Source: Desulfovibrio mangrovi (GTDB taxonomy: Bacteria; Desulfobacterota; Desulfovibrionia; Desulfovibrionales; Desulfovibrionaceae). Taken from it: 64,000 bases of DNA. The stretch covers positions 2,542,001-2,606,000 of the forward strand of contig NZ_CP104208.1 in the NCBI RefSeq assembly GCF_026230175.1. The letters are read 5' to 3'. Position 1 is the stretch's first letter; every line of letters begins with the position of its first letter. The position numbers and the translations under genes were made by a program. Positions 9,092-18,554 of this stretch are shown in pieces. Below the pieces are notes generated by a model. It did not search any database. It worked only from the letters and a program-made list of their open reading frames with translations, and was not told where the DNA came from.

Positions 9092-9592
9092 CTACTGCTC
9101 GAGGCCGCTGTCAGGCTGGGAAGAACGGGTCATGGCATCACGAAGCTGCTCGATATGCTCACGCACCTTGTCGGACTTCTTCCACTCGGCATAGAGATTC
9201 TTCCAGGTGTTGAAATCAAGAAAGCCCTTGTCGAGCTGCTCTTCGTGGGACTGTACCCAGGTGCCGAAGAGATGCATTTCGAACTGGAAGGTCTGGCTGT
9301 CGAACACACGACCGCCCATACCGGCCTTCACCACACTGCCTTCGATTTCGCTGGAAACGAAATTACACACGGCCATGCGGGAGGTTTCAGGAGTGATCTC
9401 CTTGTCGTTCATATCTTCAACCAGCGCGAACAGCGCGGGGTGATTTTCGCGAATACGCATCTGCCCCTGCTCGGGCACGCGGATGAAGAGCTTCTCGCCT
9501 TCTTCAGCAATGAAATAGAAACGCAGCCAATTTTCAAACATCAGCACTTCGCTGATAGCTTCAACGGCTTTTCCGAATTCAGTAGCGGCCAT
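9092..9592 (-). CDS. Conserved-looking hypothetical protein, 166 residues
   Basis: I do not recognise the family. The protein is soluble, with no signal peptide or membrane segment. It has mixed alpha/beta composition with aromatic-rich stretches (MFENWLRFYFI, FQFEMHLFGTW) and a polar helical C-terminus rich in Lys, Glu and Gln. The start is ATG at 9590-9592 because AAGGAGG stands six bases upstream; the open frame continues 29 codons further but with Arg-rich, unlikely protein. It is a single gene with its own terminator. The AEEGEKLFIRVPEQGQM and MNDKEITPET segments show no catalytic signature. The start and coding nature are well supported; the role is unknown. Confidence 0.8.
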   Translation of the reverse strand: MAATEFGKAVEAISEVLMFENWLRFYFIAEEGEKLFIRVPEQGQMRIRENHPALFALVEDMNDKEITPETSRMAVCNFVSSEIEGSVVKAGMGGRVFDSQTFQFEMHLFGTWVQSHEEQLDKGFLDFNTWKNLYAEWKKSDKVREHIEQLRDAMTRSSQPDSGLEQ

Positions 9593-9714
9593 GCGGGGCC
9601 TCCTTGTATTCCTGTATTGCCGGAACCACGCCCGACGGGGGTAAATATGGACACAGGAAAGGAGTGCGTCAAGTACCAAATTTCACAATCTGGCCGGAAC
9701 ACCCGCAATAAGGG

Positions 9715-10728
9715 CTATTTCTTGTACAGATGGCAGCTCACCCGATGGCCTGCTTCCTGTTCTCTCCATTCGGGAGAAACACTGCGGCATATGTCCATGG
9801 CCTCGGGGCAACGGGGGTGGAAGGGACAGCCGGAAGGCGGCGCAAGGGGACTGGGCAAATCGCCATGCAGGGCATGCCGCTGCCTGTGCGCATCCGGCCC
9901 CGGCACGGGAACAGCCTGCAGAAGCGCACGTGTATAGGGATGCAGGGGGTTGGCGAACAGAGCGTGGGCATCCGCCTCTTCCACAATGCGGCCAAGATAC
10001 ATGACAGCAATACGGTCACTGATATGGCCGATAACGGAAAGATCGTGTGAAATGAAGAGGTAGGCGAGATTGAATCGCTGCTGTAGTTCCCCCAGCAGAT
10101 TCAGCACCTGCGCCTGCACAGACACGTCGAGCGACGAGACAGGTTCATCACACACCACCAGTTCGGGATGCATGATCAGCGCACGGGCCACGGCCACACG
10201 CTGCCGCTGTCCGCCGGAGAACTCGTGGGGATAGCGGGAATAATGTTCGGCGCGCAACCCCACCAGCGAGAGCATTTCCTCCACAGCGGCACGGCGCTCT
10301 GCACGGCTGCCGACATTGTGGATATCCAACGCCTCCTGAATGGATTTGCCCACGCTGCGACGCGGATTCAGCGAGGAAACGGGATCCTGAAACACCATCT
10401 GCATACGCCCCGGCAGGGTCTTCAGAAAGGCATCGTCTCCGTGAAATACGGACTGCCCTTCAAGCAGAATGTCTCCAGCCGTCGGCTCCAGCAGGCGCAC
10501 CACCATGCGGGCCAGGGTCGACTTGCCGCAACCGCTCTCGCCCACCAGCCCGAGGGTCTGCCCCCGTTCAAGGGTGAGGCTCACATTGTCCACGGCGCGC
10601 AATGTCTGCGCCTCGGCGGCAAACAACTGCCTGCGCAGCCTGAATACGCGGGAAACCTGACGGATTTCGAGAAATGGCGTGGTAATAACGAATCCCCTTT
10701 TCACTGTCGCTTGCATGGGCGCAATCAT
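9715..10728 (-). CDS. Peptide ABC transporter ATPase, DppF/OppF type (orphan)
   Basis: A 337-residue ATPase that would energise uptake of oligopeptides, dipeptides or nickel. It has Walker [11 protein letters not shown]-loop [12 protein letters not shown], signature [15 protein letters not shown], Walker B LVVCDEP, and switch His in LFISHD. The C-terminal oligopeptide/dipeptide extension HPYTRALL...CPFHPRCP is also present, which identifies the DppF/OppF class. Normally it sits beside a DppD-type ATPase, two permeases and a binding protein; none is in the window, as the next gene upstream is a divergent small protein. It may pair with permeases elsewhere. The start is uncertain: no good ribosome site precedes ATG 10728, and an AAGGGG lies further in. 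Confidence 0.92.
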   Translation of the reverse strand: MIAPMQATVKRGFVITTPFLEIRQVSRVFRLRRQLFAAEAQTLRAVDNVSLTLERGQTLGLVGESGCGKSTLARMVVRLLEPTAGDILLEGQSVFHGDDAFLKTLPGRMQMVFQDPVSSLNPRRSVGKSIQEALDIHNVGSRAERRAAVEEMLSLVGLRAEHYSRYPHEFSGGQRQRVAVARALIMHPELVVCDEPVSSLDVSVQAQVLNLLGELQQRFNLAYLFISHDLSVIGHISDRIAVMYLGRIVEEADAHALFANPLHPYTRALLQAVPVPGPDAHRQRHALHGDLPSPLAPPSGCPFHPRCPEAMDICRSVSPEWREQEAGHRVSCHLYKK

Positions 10729-10987
10729 CGCAGTTCATGACGTCCGATGCGCCGGAATGGCGGCAGACTAGCAGATGCCTCAGCGTTGCGCCAGTGCCGC
10801 ATAGTGCCACAGTTTCAGCGGGGCAACAGAAGCAGCTTCCAACGACCCGTCATCTTAACCGCCTCCCGCTACACCTGACAGGCAGCATGGGCAGCGTAAC
10901 AGTCCCCGACAGCCCCTCATTATCAGGCAAACATTGACAGGCGCGGCCATACGGGGCAAAGCAGGGCAAACACGAATCAGGAAAACC

Positions 10988-11293
10988 ATGGCAAAACCAC
11001 GTCCCAGAAAGCCCCGTCCTCCGCTGCCCGCTCCGCGCTGGTCCTTGATGCTTTACGCGAAGATTGAGCCCAAATACATCGGCATGTTCCGTTTCCTGCT
11101 GGAAGCGGAAGACAACCTCGGTTACGCCAGTGTGGTGGATAAGTATGCAGCCGTGCTGAAGATCATCTTCTCGCCGCATCAGGAACGGGAAATGCGCGCT
11201 TTCCTCGCCGGCATGCAGCAGACCATCCCCTTCGAACTGATGGAACGCCCCACGACCACCGCGCCCATATCCGCCGGAAAACCGGTCCGCTAA
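10988..11293 (+). CDS. Small DUF4911-like protein
   Basis: A 101-residue protein with a basic, proline-rich N-terminus (about 17 residues) followed by one compact alpha/beta domain: SLMLYAKIEPKYIGMFRFLL, EAEDNLG, VDKYAAVLKIIFSP and EMRAFLAGM. This pattern (strand, helix starting with a Tyr/Phe-rich turn, strand ending in P, helix) fits DUF4911, a domain common in deltaproteobacteria with no known function; the match is from memory. ATG 10988 is chosen over an in-frame ATG 18 codons earlier because AGGA precedes it. The gene converges on the photolyase gene and the two stops overlap by four bases. Confidence 0.75.
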   Translation: MAKPRPRKPRPPLPAPRWSLMLYAKIEPKYIGMFRFLLEAEDNLGYASVVDKYAAVLKIIFSPHQEREMRAFLAGMQQTIPFELMERPTTTAPISAGKPVR

Positions 11294-12720
11294 ACCGCCC
11301 CCGCATCCCGCATGCGGCTCTCCAGCGCTTCCATGCGGGCCGCATACAGATTCACGTCGAACTTCCGGCGCGCCCCTGCATAGTTCATGTAGCGTATGGT
11401 CCCGAAAACGGGCCGTTCCTGCCACGGCCTGTCGTGCACGCCGCCCATGGACCATGCCACGCCCGTGTATCCGTTCGAATCCCGCCCGTCGATGAAATAC
11501 CGATCGTTCAGATAGACGGCATGCCGCATGGCCTCTTCCGGTGAGGCGCTCCACTCCAGAATCTTCTTGGCCCAGTACATGCGCAGATACCCGTGCATGT
11601 AGCCTGTCAGACGCATCTCCTTCTGTGCGGCGTTCCACAGCGGATCATGCGTATCGCCCGACTCCAGCGTCTCAAGGGAATACAGATAGTCGCGGTTGTC
11701 CGCACGATGCTTGTCCAGCGTACGTTGCGCCCAATCGGGAAAAGCGTTCCAGCCGTCATATTCCGGCGTATGCAGGCAGAAGTTATCGGAAAGTTCCCGA
11801 CGGACAACCAGCTCCTCAAGGAAGGATTCACGGGCTTCGGCAGGCACGGCAAGTCCCTTGCCTCCTCTGCGGGCCAAGGTTTCCAGCACCACGCGCTGCG
11901 CGGAAATCATGCCGAAATGCAGATAGGGCGACAGGCCGGATACCGCAGGCGCGTTGGGATCATTGCGCTGTTCATACAGAGGCATGCGTTCCGAAAGATG
12001 GCTCACAAGCATGGCCCGGGCAGCATCTTCCCCAGCTTCCGGCCCGAAAGGAACCGACACTTCCGGCACGGTACGGTCCACGCCCAGCCCTGCCCGCAGC
12101 ATCTCCCAGTCAACAGGGGGCACCTGCCATCGCCATGGGGCAACAAGCGGCGGAACAGCGGGAAAATCATCCAGATATTCATCCAGCAAACGGTGAATCT
12201 TCGGTCGGATTGTACGAGCGGCATACTCTCTCTTGTCCGAGGCGACGCGACAGGGCACCACATTGCGCGAATCCACCTCAACCACGGCGCAAGGGGCCGC
12301 ATCACATACAGCCTGAATCCATTGGCGCTTCAATCGGAGCGGGTCAAAGTCGGTCACGATGAGCGAAGCGCCAACGGAACGTGCCAGTTCCGGAATGGCT
12401 TCGTCAGGGGATTGGCGAACAAGGATAAAGGGAACACCCACTGTGGCAAGCTCGGCAGCAGTTCGCTCCAGCCCGCCCAGCAAAAAGCCGAACTGCCGGA
12501 TGCAGGCACCGAGAAAGGCAGGTGCCAGCCCGTAAGCCACAGCACAGGACACGCCACAGCGTGCGGCCTCTTCCAGAGCATGAATGAGTGCCCAGTTGTC
12601 GCGGCAGCGATGCTCCCTGTGCATCCAGTAAAGCACAGGACCATCGCCCCCTTCTGAATGATTAGCAGAAAAAAGGGAGTGTATGCGTCCGGGATGGACT
12701 AGCCCGCTGCTTCCTGACAT
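11290..12720 (-). CDS. phr: Class II deoxyribodipyrimidine photolyase
   Basis: Repairs cyclobutane pyrimidine dimers in DNA using blue light and FADH2. The class II hallmarks are clear over 476 residues: VLYWMHREHRCRDNWAL at the start of the photolyase domain, SPYLHFGMIS and the FAD-domain segments, then GYTGVAWSMGGVHDRPW and the closing VFGTIRYMN motif. About 30 weakly conserved residues precede the domain. The gene starts 22 nt inside the 3' end of the upstream dual-receiver gene, suggesting co-transcription; no strong ribosome site stands before this ATG, so the start is tentative. A light-driven repair enzyme in an anaerobe suggests exposure to surface habitats. Confidence 0.95.
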   Translation of the reverse strand: MSGSSGLVHPGRIHSLFSANHSEGGDGPVLYWMHREHRCRDNWALIHALEEAARCGVSCAVAYGLAPAFLGACIRQFGFLLGGLERTAAELATVGVPFILVRQSPDEAIPELARSVGASLIVTDFDPLRLKRQWIQAVCDAAPCAVVEVDSRNVVPCRVASDKREYAARTIRPKIHRLLDEYLDDFPAVPPLVAPWRWQVPPVDWEMLRAGLGVDRTVPEVSVPFGPEAGEDAARAMLVSHLSERMPLYEQRNDPNAPAVSGLSPYLHFGMISAQRVVLETLARRGGKGLAVPAEARESFLEELVVRRELSDNFCLHTPEYDGWNAFPDWAQRTLDKHRADNRDYLYSLETLESGDTHDPLWNAAQKEMRLTGYMHGYLRMYWAKKILEWSASPEEAMRHAVYLNDRYFIDGRDSNGYTGVAWSMGGVHDRPWQERPVFGTIRYMNYAGARRKFDVNLYAARMEALESRMRDAGAV

Positions 12721-13511
12721 GCGCTCAGGCTGGCCATGATATCCAGCATTTCCATGGTCTGGTTCACGCGCCAGTAGAACTCTTCCGCCTCAAAAGGCTT
12801 GGTGATGAAATCGTTGGCGCCGTTCTTGAGGAATTGCGCAGAGAGTGCGCCGGAACCGGCAGCGGAAACGCCGATAACGGCCATGCGATGGGCCTTGTGA
12901 CGGGAGCGGACATTCCGGACAAGTTCGAATCCGTCCATCTCAGGCATGTTGTAGTCGGTGATAATGAGGCTGACTTCCGGGTGCTGCTCCAAGACTGACA
13001 ACGCCTGCACGCCGTCTTCAGCCTCCAGCACCTGAAAACGCTGCACCTCGAGCAAATGACGCATATGCGCCAGCGCCATACGGGAATCATCCACAATGAG
13101 CACTGTGGCAAACTGGTTCTTGAACACCCGCTCCAGACTGTACATGAGCGGGTCCATGTCCTGAATGGTCCCTTTGAAAAAGTAGTCCGACACATTCCGT
13201 TCCAGAAAACGCTTACGGATATTCTCGTTGAACGTGGCAGTCAGCACGACTGAGGGCACGCCGTGTTCAAGACACAGATCAACGGCCTCGCCGTCCGGAG
13301 CATCGGGAAGATTCAGGTCAATGACCGCGATGAAAAGGTGTTCACGCGCAGTCTCAAGAAGGTGGCGAGCCTCTTCCATGGTGTTGGCGATAACAGTTTC
13401 AAACTGGGTAAGCGCCGTGATCTGCTTGGAGATGATCTTGGACTGCACATGAGAGTCCTCAATGATCAACACGGTTCTGGGTGCATCGGCCATGGTATAC
13501 GTTTCGCTCAT
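12699..13511 (-). CDS. Response regulator with two receiver domains and no output domain
   Basis: A 270-residue cytoplasmic protein made of two tandem receiver domains. The first (residues about 13-128) has the acidic pair Glu18-Asp19 and phospho-acceptor Asp65 in VIDLNLPD, but ends with FKG instead of the usual KP. The second (about 136-255) is complete: Asp141-Asp142, Asp186 in TDYNMPEMDG, and Lys238 in ITKPF. No DNA-binding, GGDEF or enzyme domain follows, so it probably works through protein contacts. A clear sigma-70-like promoter lies about 60 nt upstream. The photolyase gene overlaps its 3' end. Confidence 0.9.
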   Translation of the reverse strand: MSETYTMADAPRTVLIIEDSHVQSKIISKQITALTQFETVIANTMEEARHLLETAREHLFIAVIDLNLPDAPDGEAVDLCLEHGVPSVVLTATFNENIRKRFLERNVSDYFFKGTIQDMDPLMYSLERVFKNQFATVLIVDDSRMALAHMRHLLEVQRFQVLEAEDGVQALSVLEQHPEVSLIITDYNMPEMDGFELVRNVRSRHKAHRMAVIGVSAAGSGALSAQFLKNGANDFITKPFEAEEFYWRVNQTMEMLDIMASLSACQEAAG

Positions 13512-13569
13512 GCGGGACCTATAGGGAGTCTTGCTCGTTCAGCACAGTGAATACTCAGCCACCTTATCT

Positions 13570-13598
13570 ACTATACACTTGGCAGATTTTAGAGGCAA
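13570..13598 (-). promoter_or_regulatory. Predicted sigma-70 promoter of the dual-receiver gene
   Basis: On the minus strand, -35 TTGCCT is followed after 17 nt by -10 TATAGT (five of six). Transcription would start near 13563, about 50 nt before the ATG at 13511. The rest of the gap up to the holB stop (13796) holds no recognisable gene or terminator. Confidence 0.55.
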
Positions 13599-13795
13599 TA
13601 CAATTCAGGAACCCACCACGTCGAGACAGTGGTGCTCTTCATGATTGGAGCAACCATGACTCATGTATGATCACGGAGGCAATCCATACACGCCTCACTG
13701 CCCGCCGAAGGACACAGTAAGTCATCGGCGGTACGAGACATGTACAATACCGGGGCCGTTCAATCAGGTGACTGAGGGGAACGAGATCAGGAGTA

Positions 13796-14734
13796 TCAGG
13801 AACGTCTGGCGCTGCACAGCAAGGCCACGCGGGTGGCCAGCCAGTCCATGACGATGGCGGGATTCACGTTGTAGACAAGGCTTTCCTGACACTCGGCCAG
13901 CACCTCGTCGATCCTGCGGTGCACAAGGCTGTCCACACCGGCATACAGGCGGGCCAAGTCGGATTGCGATCTGCCGGTAATGGCTGCGGCAAGCTCGCGC
14001 TGGCAATACACCACCACACGCTGCGCCACGCCGTTATCCAGCGAGCCCTTTGATGCGGTGCGCTGGAACCAGCCGGAACCCGTGCGGGCAAACTCGGCCA
14101 GTGCGTCACCCCACTCTCCGGCTTCAACTTCCTGCGGACCTGCGGCAGCGCCCTCGGTCGCACCGGATTCAGGCCACGCCAACGTCAGCACCCAGCTGCG
14201 GGAAACAAGCGTGGGCAGCAGGCGTTCCCGCTGCGGAGCCAGAAGCACAAAGCTGGTGCCGGGACGAGGCTCTTCCAGAGACTTGAGCAGCGCGTTAGCG
14301 GCCTCCACCCCCAGAGACTGGGCCTCGCACAGAATGACCATACGCTGGCCGTTGTCGCGAGGCGGCTCACCCAGCACGCCGCGCACGGCACGCACATCGT
14401 CTATCTTGATGGATTCTTCGCGACCGTCCAGAAAGAACATGTCACGGTGGTGACGGGCAATCATCTGCGCGCAGGCGGAGCACGCAAGACAGGGACGCTC
14501 CCCTTGCGAAGCATCCAGCGTGCAGTTGAGCAGGGCTGCCCAATAAAGGCTCATGGCGGCGCGCTCTTCAACTGTGCCGCCCTCCATGAGAATAACCTGC
14601 GGCGGATTGGCCGCAAGACGATGCAAAAAGCCCCTAACCCTGGCGTGACGAGACGCCAGGGCAGGGGCCATGATCTGTTCGAGTTCCAATGCGGAACGTG
14701 CCGCTGTGTCGTCCACGGATGCGTGCGAAGACAT
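13796..14734 (-). CDS. holB: DNA polymerase III subunit delta' (HolB)
   Basis: A 312-residue clamp-loader subunit that helps load the beta clamp during replication. The zinc site CLACSAC and the later ANALLKSLEEP sensor-type helix with SFVLLAP identify it. The P-loop is replaced by EGGTVEERAAMS, so it should not bind ATP, which is normal for delta' but makes the family assignment depend on the zinc site and the LLKSLEEP region. The usual SRC arginine-finger motif reads SRS. It begins 16 nt after the purA stop, forming a purA-holB operon on the minus strand. Confidence 0.9.
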   Translation of the reverse strand: MSSHASVDDTAARSALELEQIMAPALASRHARVRGFLHRLAANPPQVILMEGGTVEERAAMSLYWAALLNCTLDASQGERPCLACSACAQMIARHHRDMFFLDGREESIKIDDVRAVRGVLGEPPRDNGQRMVILCEAQSLGVEAANALLKSLEEPRPGTSFVLLAPQRERLLPTLVSRSWVLTLAWPESGATEGAAAGPQEVEAGEWGDALAEFARTGSGWFQRTASKGSLDNGVAQRVVVYCQRELAAAITGRSQSDLARLYAGVDSLVHRRIDEVLAECQESLVYNVNPAIVMDWLATRVALLCSARRS

Positions 14735-14750
14735 GCGCGCAGTCTCTCCG

Positions 14751-16386
<1,636 letters not shown>

Positions 16387-17826
16387 ATGACAATTCGAAT
16401 CAAGGTCCGCTGGAGTGAACGGCTTACCATAGCCATGCTCATCTGCCTGCAGGCCGCCATTCTCGTATGGGGCACGCGCATGCCTACGCATGTGGGTGGC
16501 AAGCCCATACTGCGGGTCGCCGCCCCCAAGACGGAGCGCGTATCCGCATCCATCTCGCCCTACGGGCCGGGATTCGAGCAGGAACTGCTCACCATGTTCG
16601 CCAGCGAACAAGGCTATCATATTGAAATTACAGAAGTAGACACTCCGAGACAGGCATGGCAGGCCCTCAATGAAGGCCGTGTGCAACTGGTCGTGGGCGT
16701 AGGCGGCACCGCTCCGGCGTCGCTTGAAAGCCCCTTCGTAGCCGGACCGGCATACGCCACCTCGCGCCCCGTCCTCATCCACAGCTCCAAGCGCTACGCC
16801 CTGCGGGACGAAGACGAACTCTGCCAGAACCCCATTCTGACCACCCAGCAACGCTATCTTTCGGAAACTCTCACAGAGGAAGCCGAAAACGCCAACTGCG
16901 TGGCATGGACCAGCAAAGTGAACGGCGTTCGCGTCACCCCCATTCTGGACACCCTGAATGAAGACCGCGCACGCTTCGCCCTTGTGGACGACTGGACCTA
17001 CAGCCTTTGGCAACCCTTCTTTCTCGGCGTGAAACCCACCAAGACCATGGACCGCGAGATCACCTACCGCTGGTTCTGGAGTTCGGAAAGCGAAGCCCTG
17101 CACACGGCTCTCAGCTCGTTCTGGAAGGGACGCGAAGAGGACGGACAGATCGCGGCCCTGCACGAGCGCTACTTCGGCTTTCTTCCCGAAGAGGCGGACT
17201 ATTACGACATCGTTGGCCTGTCAGACTCCGTGAAGAAGCACCTGCCGCGCTACAGCGACACCATCCTGAAATACAGCAAGCTCAACGGGATAGACCCACT
17301 GCTGCTCACTGCCGTAATCTATCAGGAATCCCGCTTCGACGCGGACGCCACCAGCAAGACCGGCGTGCGCGGGCTCATGCAGATCACCCAGAACACGGCC
17401 CGCGTTCTGGGCGTGGACAGAACCAATCCTCAACAGTCCATCAAGGGCGGTGCAAAGTATCTGAAGATGCTGTGGGATGCATTCGAGTCCATGGAGCTGG
17501 ACCCGTGGGATCGCTGGTTCTTTACGCTGGCAAGCTACAACCAGGGGCTCGGACACGTACAGGACGCCATAGCCCTGTCCCGCACCATGGGTGGCACCGG
17601 CCGTACGTGGCACGACCTGAAAAAGGTGCTGCCGCTACTGGCCTGGGAAAAGTATTATTCCCAGACCAAATACGGCTACACCCGAGGGTATGAAGCAGTC
17701 CACTATGTGGAAAACATCCGTTATTACTACTACATCCTGCACGGACTAGTCGGTCTCGCGCGGCCGGAAGCTGAGCACCTTGGCACGCTTCTTAGCGCCA
17801 TCCCCGACACCTGGCCCGTCCTCTGA
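16387..17826 (+). CDS. mltF: MltF-like membrane-bound lytic transglycosylase
   Basis: A 479-residue periplasmic peptidoglycan lyase, anchored by an N-terminal hydrophobic segment (LTIAMLICLQAAILVWG, residues about 12-28). Residues about 45-280 form a bacterial solute-binding domain type 3, with ISPYGPGFEQELL and a two-lobed pattern. The C-terminal half is an SLT transglycosylase domain with catalytic Glu in YQESRFDADA, then SKTGVRGLMQI and ASYNQGLGH. This two-domain order is that of MltF. AAGGAAG lies nine bases before ATG 16387. The 3' end overlaps a convergent gene by 81 nt. Confidence 0.92.
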   Translation: MTIRIKVRWSERLTIAMLICLQAAILVWGTRMPTHVGGKPILRVAAPKTERVSASISPYGPGFEQELLTMFASEQGYHIEITEVDTPRQAWQALNEGRVQLVVGVGGTAPASLESPFVAGPAYATSRPVLIHSSKRYALRDEDELCQNPILTTQQRYLSETLTEEAENANCVAWTSKVNGVRVTPILDTLNEDRARFALVDDWTYSLWQPFFLGVKPTKTMDREITYRWFWSSESEALHTALSSFWKGREEDGQIAALHERYFGFLPEEADYYDIVGLSDSVKKHLPRYSDTILKYSKLNGIDPLLLTAVIYQESRFDADATSKTGVRGLMQITQNTARVLGVDRTNPQQSIKGGAKYLKMLWDAFESMELDPWDRWFFTLASYNQGLGHVQDAIALSRTMGGTGRTWHDLKKVLPLLAWEKYYSQTKYGYTRGYEAVHYVENIRYYYYILHGLVGLARPEAEHLGTLLSAIPDTWPVL

Positions 17827-18138
17827 TGCCTGACCTGCCGGAGATTCTGAAGCGGCTTGCGCTCCGCCCGGAGACGGCACATCTTCCAGCAGCATGAAGG
17901 AAGACTGCGGCGGCAGGCCCATGCCCTCAGGCCGTGAGGTCTGCGCCCAGTGATGGTTGAAAAGCTGGTTCTTCCAGCGCACCGCCTGAATGAAGGAAAA
18001 GATGAGAGCGGATTCCTCCCACCGCTTGGTGGGCTCGAACTGCTCCACCTCTCTGGCGAAGCGCTCCCACAGGTTCATCAGGGACGCCTCGTCATAGGCG
18101 TTCAGCTGGGCTGCCAGCTTGCGTAATGCACGTTCCAT
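17746..18138 (-). CDS. Hypothetical protein, 130 residues, antisense to the mltF tail
   Basis: I do not recognise the family. Residues 1-70 are helical and amphipathic (MERALRKLAAQLNAYDEASL, WERFAREVEQFEP, SALIFSFIQAVRWKNQLFNH), while residues 75-130 are rich in Pro, Gly, Ser and Ala, look disordered, and end in a basic tail. The N-terminal composition is that of a real protein rather than an antisense shadow. Its last 81 nt overlap the 3' end of the mltF-like gene on the other strand. The rightward terminator at 18157 lies just before its start codon. Confidence 0.7.
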   Translation of the reverse strand: MERALRKLAAQLNAYDEASLMNLWERFAREVEQFEPTKRWEESALIFSFIQAVRWKNQLFNHHWAQTSRPEGMGLPPQSSFMLLEDVPSPGGAQAASESPAGQASEDGPGVGDGAKKRAKVLSFRPRETD

Positions 18139-18156
18139 TCTACGACCTCATATATC

Positions 18157-18179
18157 AGCCCCCGCAAGGGGGCTTTTTT
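18157..18179 (+). terminator. Rightward terminator downstream of mltF
   Basis: Stem AGCCCCC with complement, stable GCAA tetraloop, then six T. It lies 330 nt beyond the mltF stop, so a transcript ending here would be antisense to all of the 17746-18138 gene. Confidence 0.85.
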
Positions 18180-18457
18180 ACGACTAAGCGTTACGAGATT
18201 CCGCCTCCGCCGGACAGGGAGATTTCTCCCCCAACAGCCCGCGCAAGCGATCTATCCTTTCTCATTACTCCGGGCTCCGGCTCTGCCAGAGCACATTCTC
18301 ACAAAAAAACAATGTACGAGGGCTACAGACGCCCATGCGATGCCGTCGCAAACAGCTAAATCTCGCGGCATTTCGCTGCACTAAAGAGCAGTTCCGCACA
18401 GCGCCGCCCATCATTCCTGCAAGGCTACGTCAATCCGCGAAGGGCTTCAAATGAAAA

Positions 18458-18486
18458 TTGCCCGTCGGCGAGGTGTGTGCTATTTT
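18458..18486 (+). promoter_or_regulatory. Candidate promoter of the purH-domain gene
   Basis: -35 TTGCCC, 17-nt spacer, -10 TATTTT. Transcription would begin near 18493, inside a short hairpin, giving a leader of about 60 nt. Confidence 0.5.
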
Positions 18487-18554
18487 CTTGCGCCTCGCGC
18501 AAGAGTGACGTGGATTTTTTACAATATCGGGACAATTACGGGAGTCGAGACCAG

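Larger units (their letters stand above)
18139..18554. other. Intergenic gap before the purH-domain gene
   Basis: This 416-nt gap holds the terminator at 18157-18179, the purH promoter candidate at 18458-18486, and a 7-bp hairpin CTTGCGC/GCGCAAG at 18487-18503 right at the expected transcript start. I found no match to known purine riboswitch cores and no other gene. Confidence 0.6.

Noticed and set aside
14578-14620. Loss of the P-loop in HolB as a damaged gene
   Set aside because: Many delta' subunits lack a working P-loop; the zinc site and other motifs are intact and the frame is complete.
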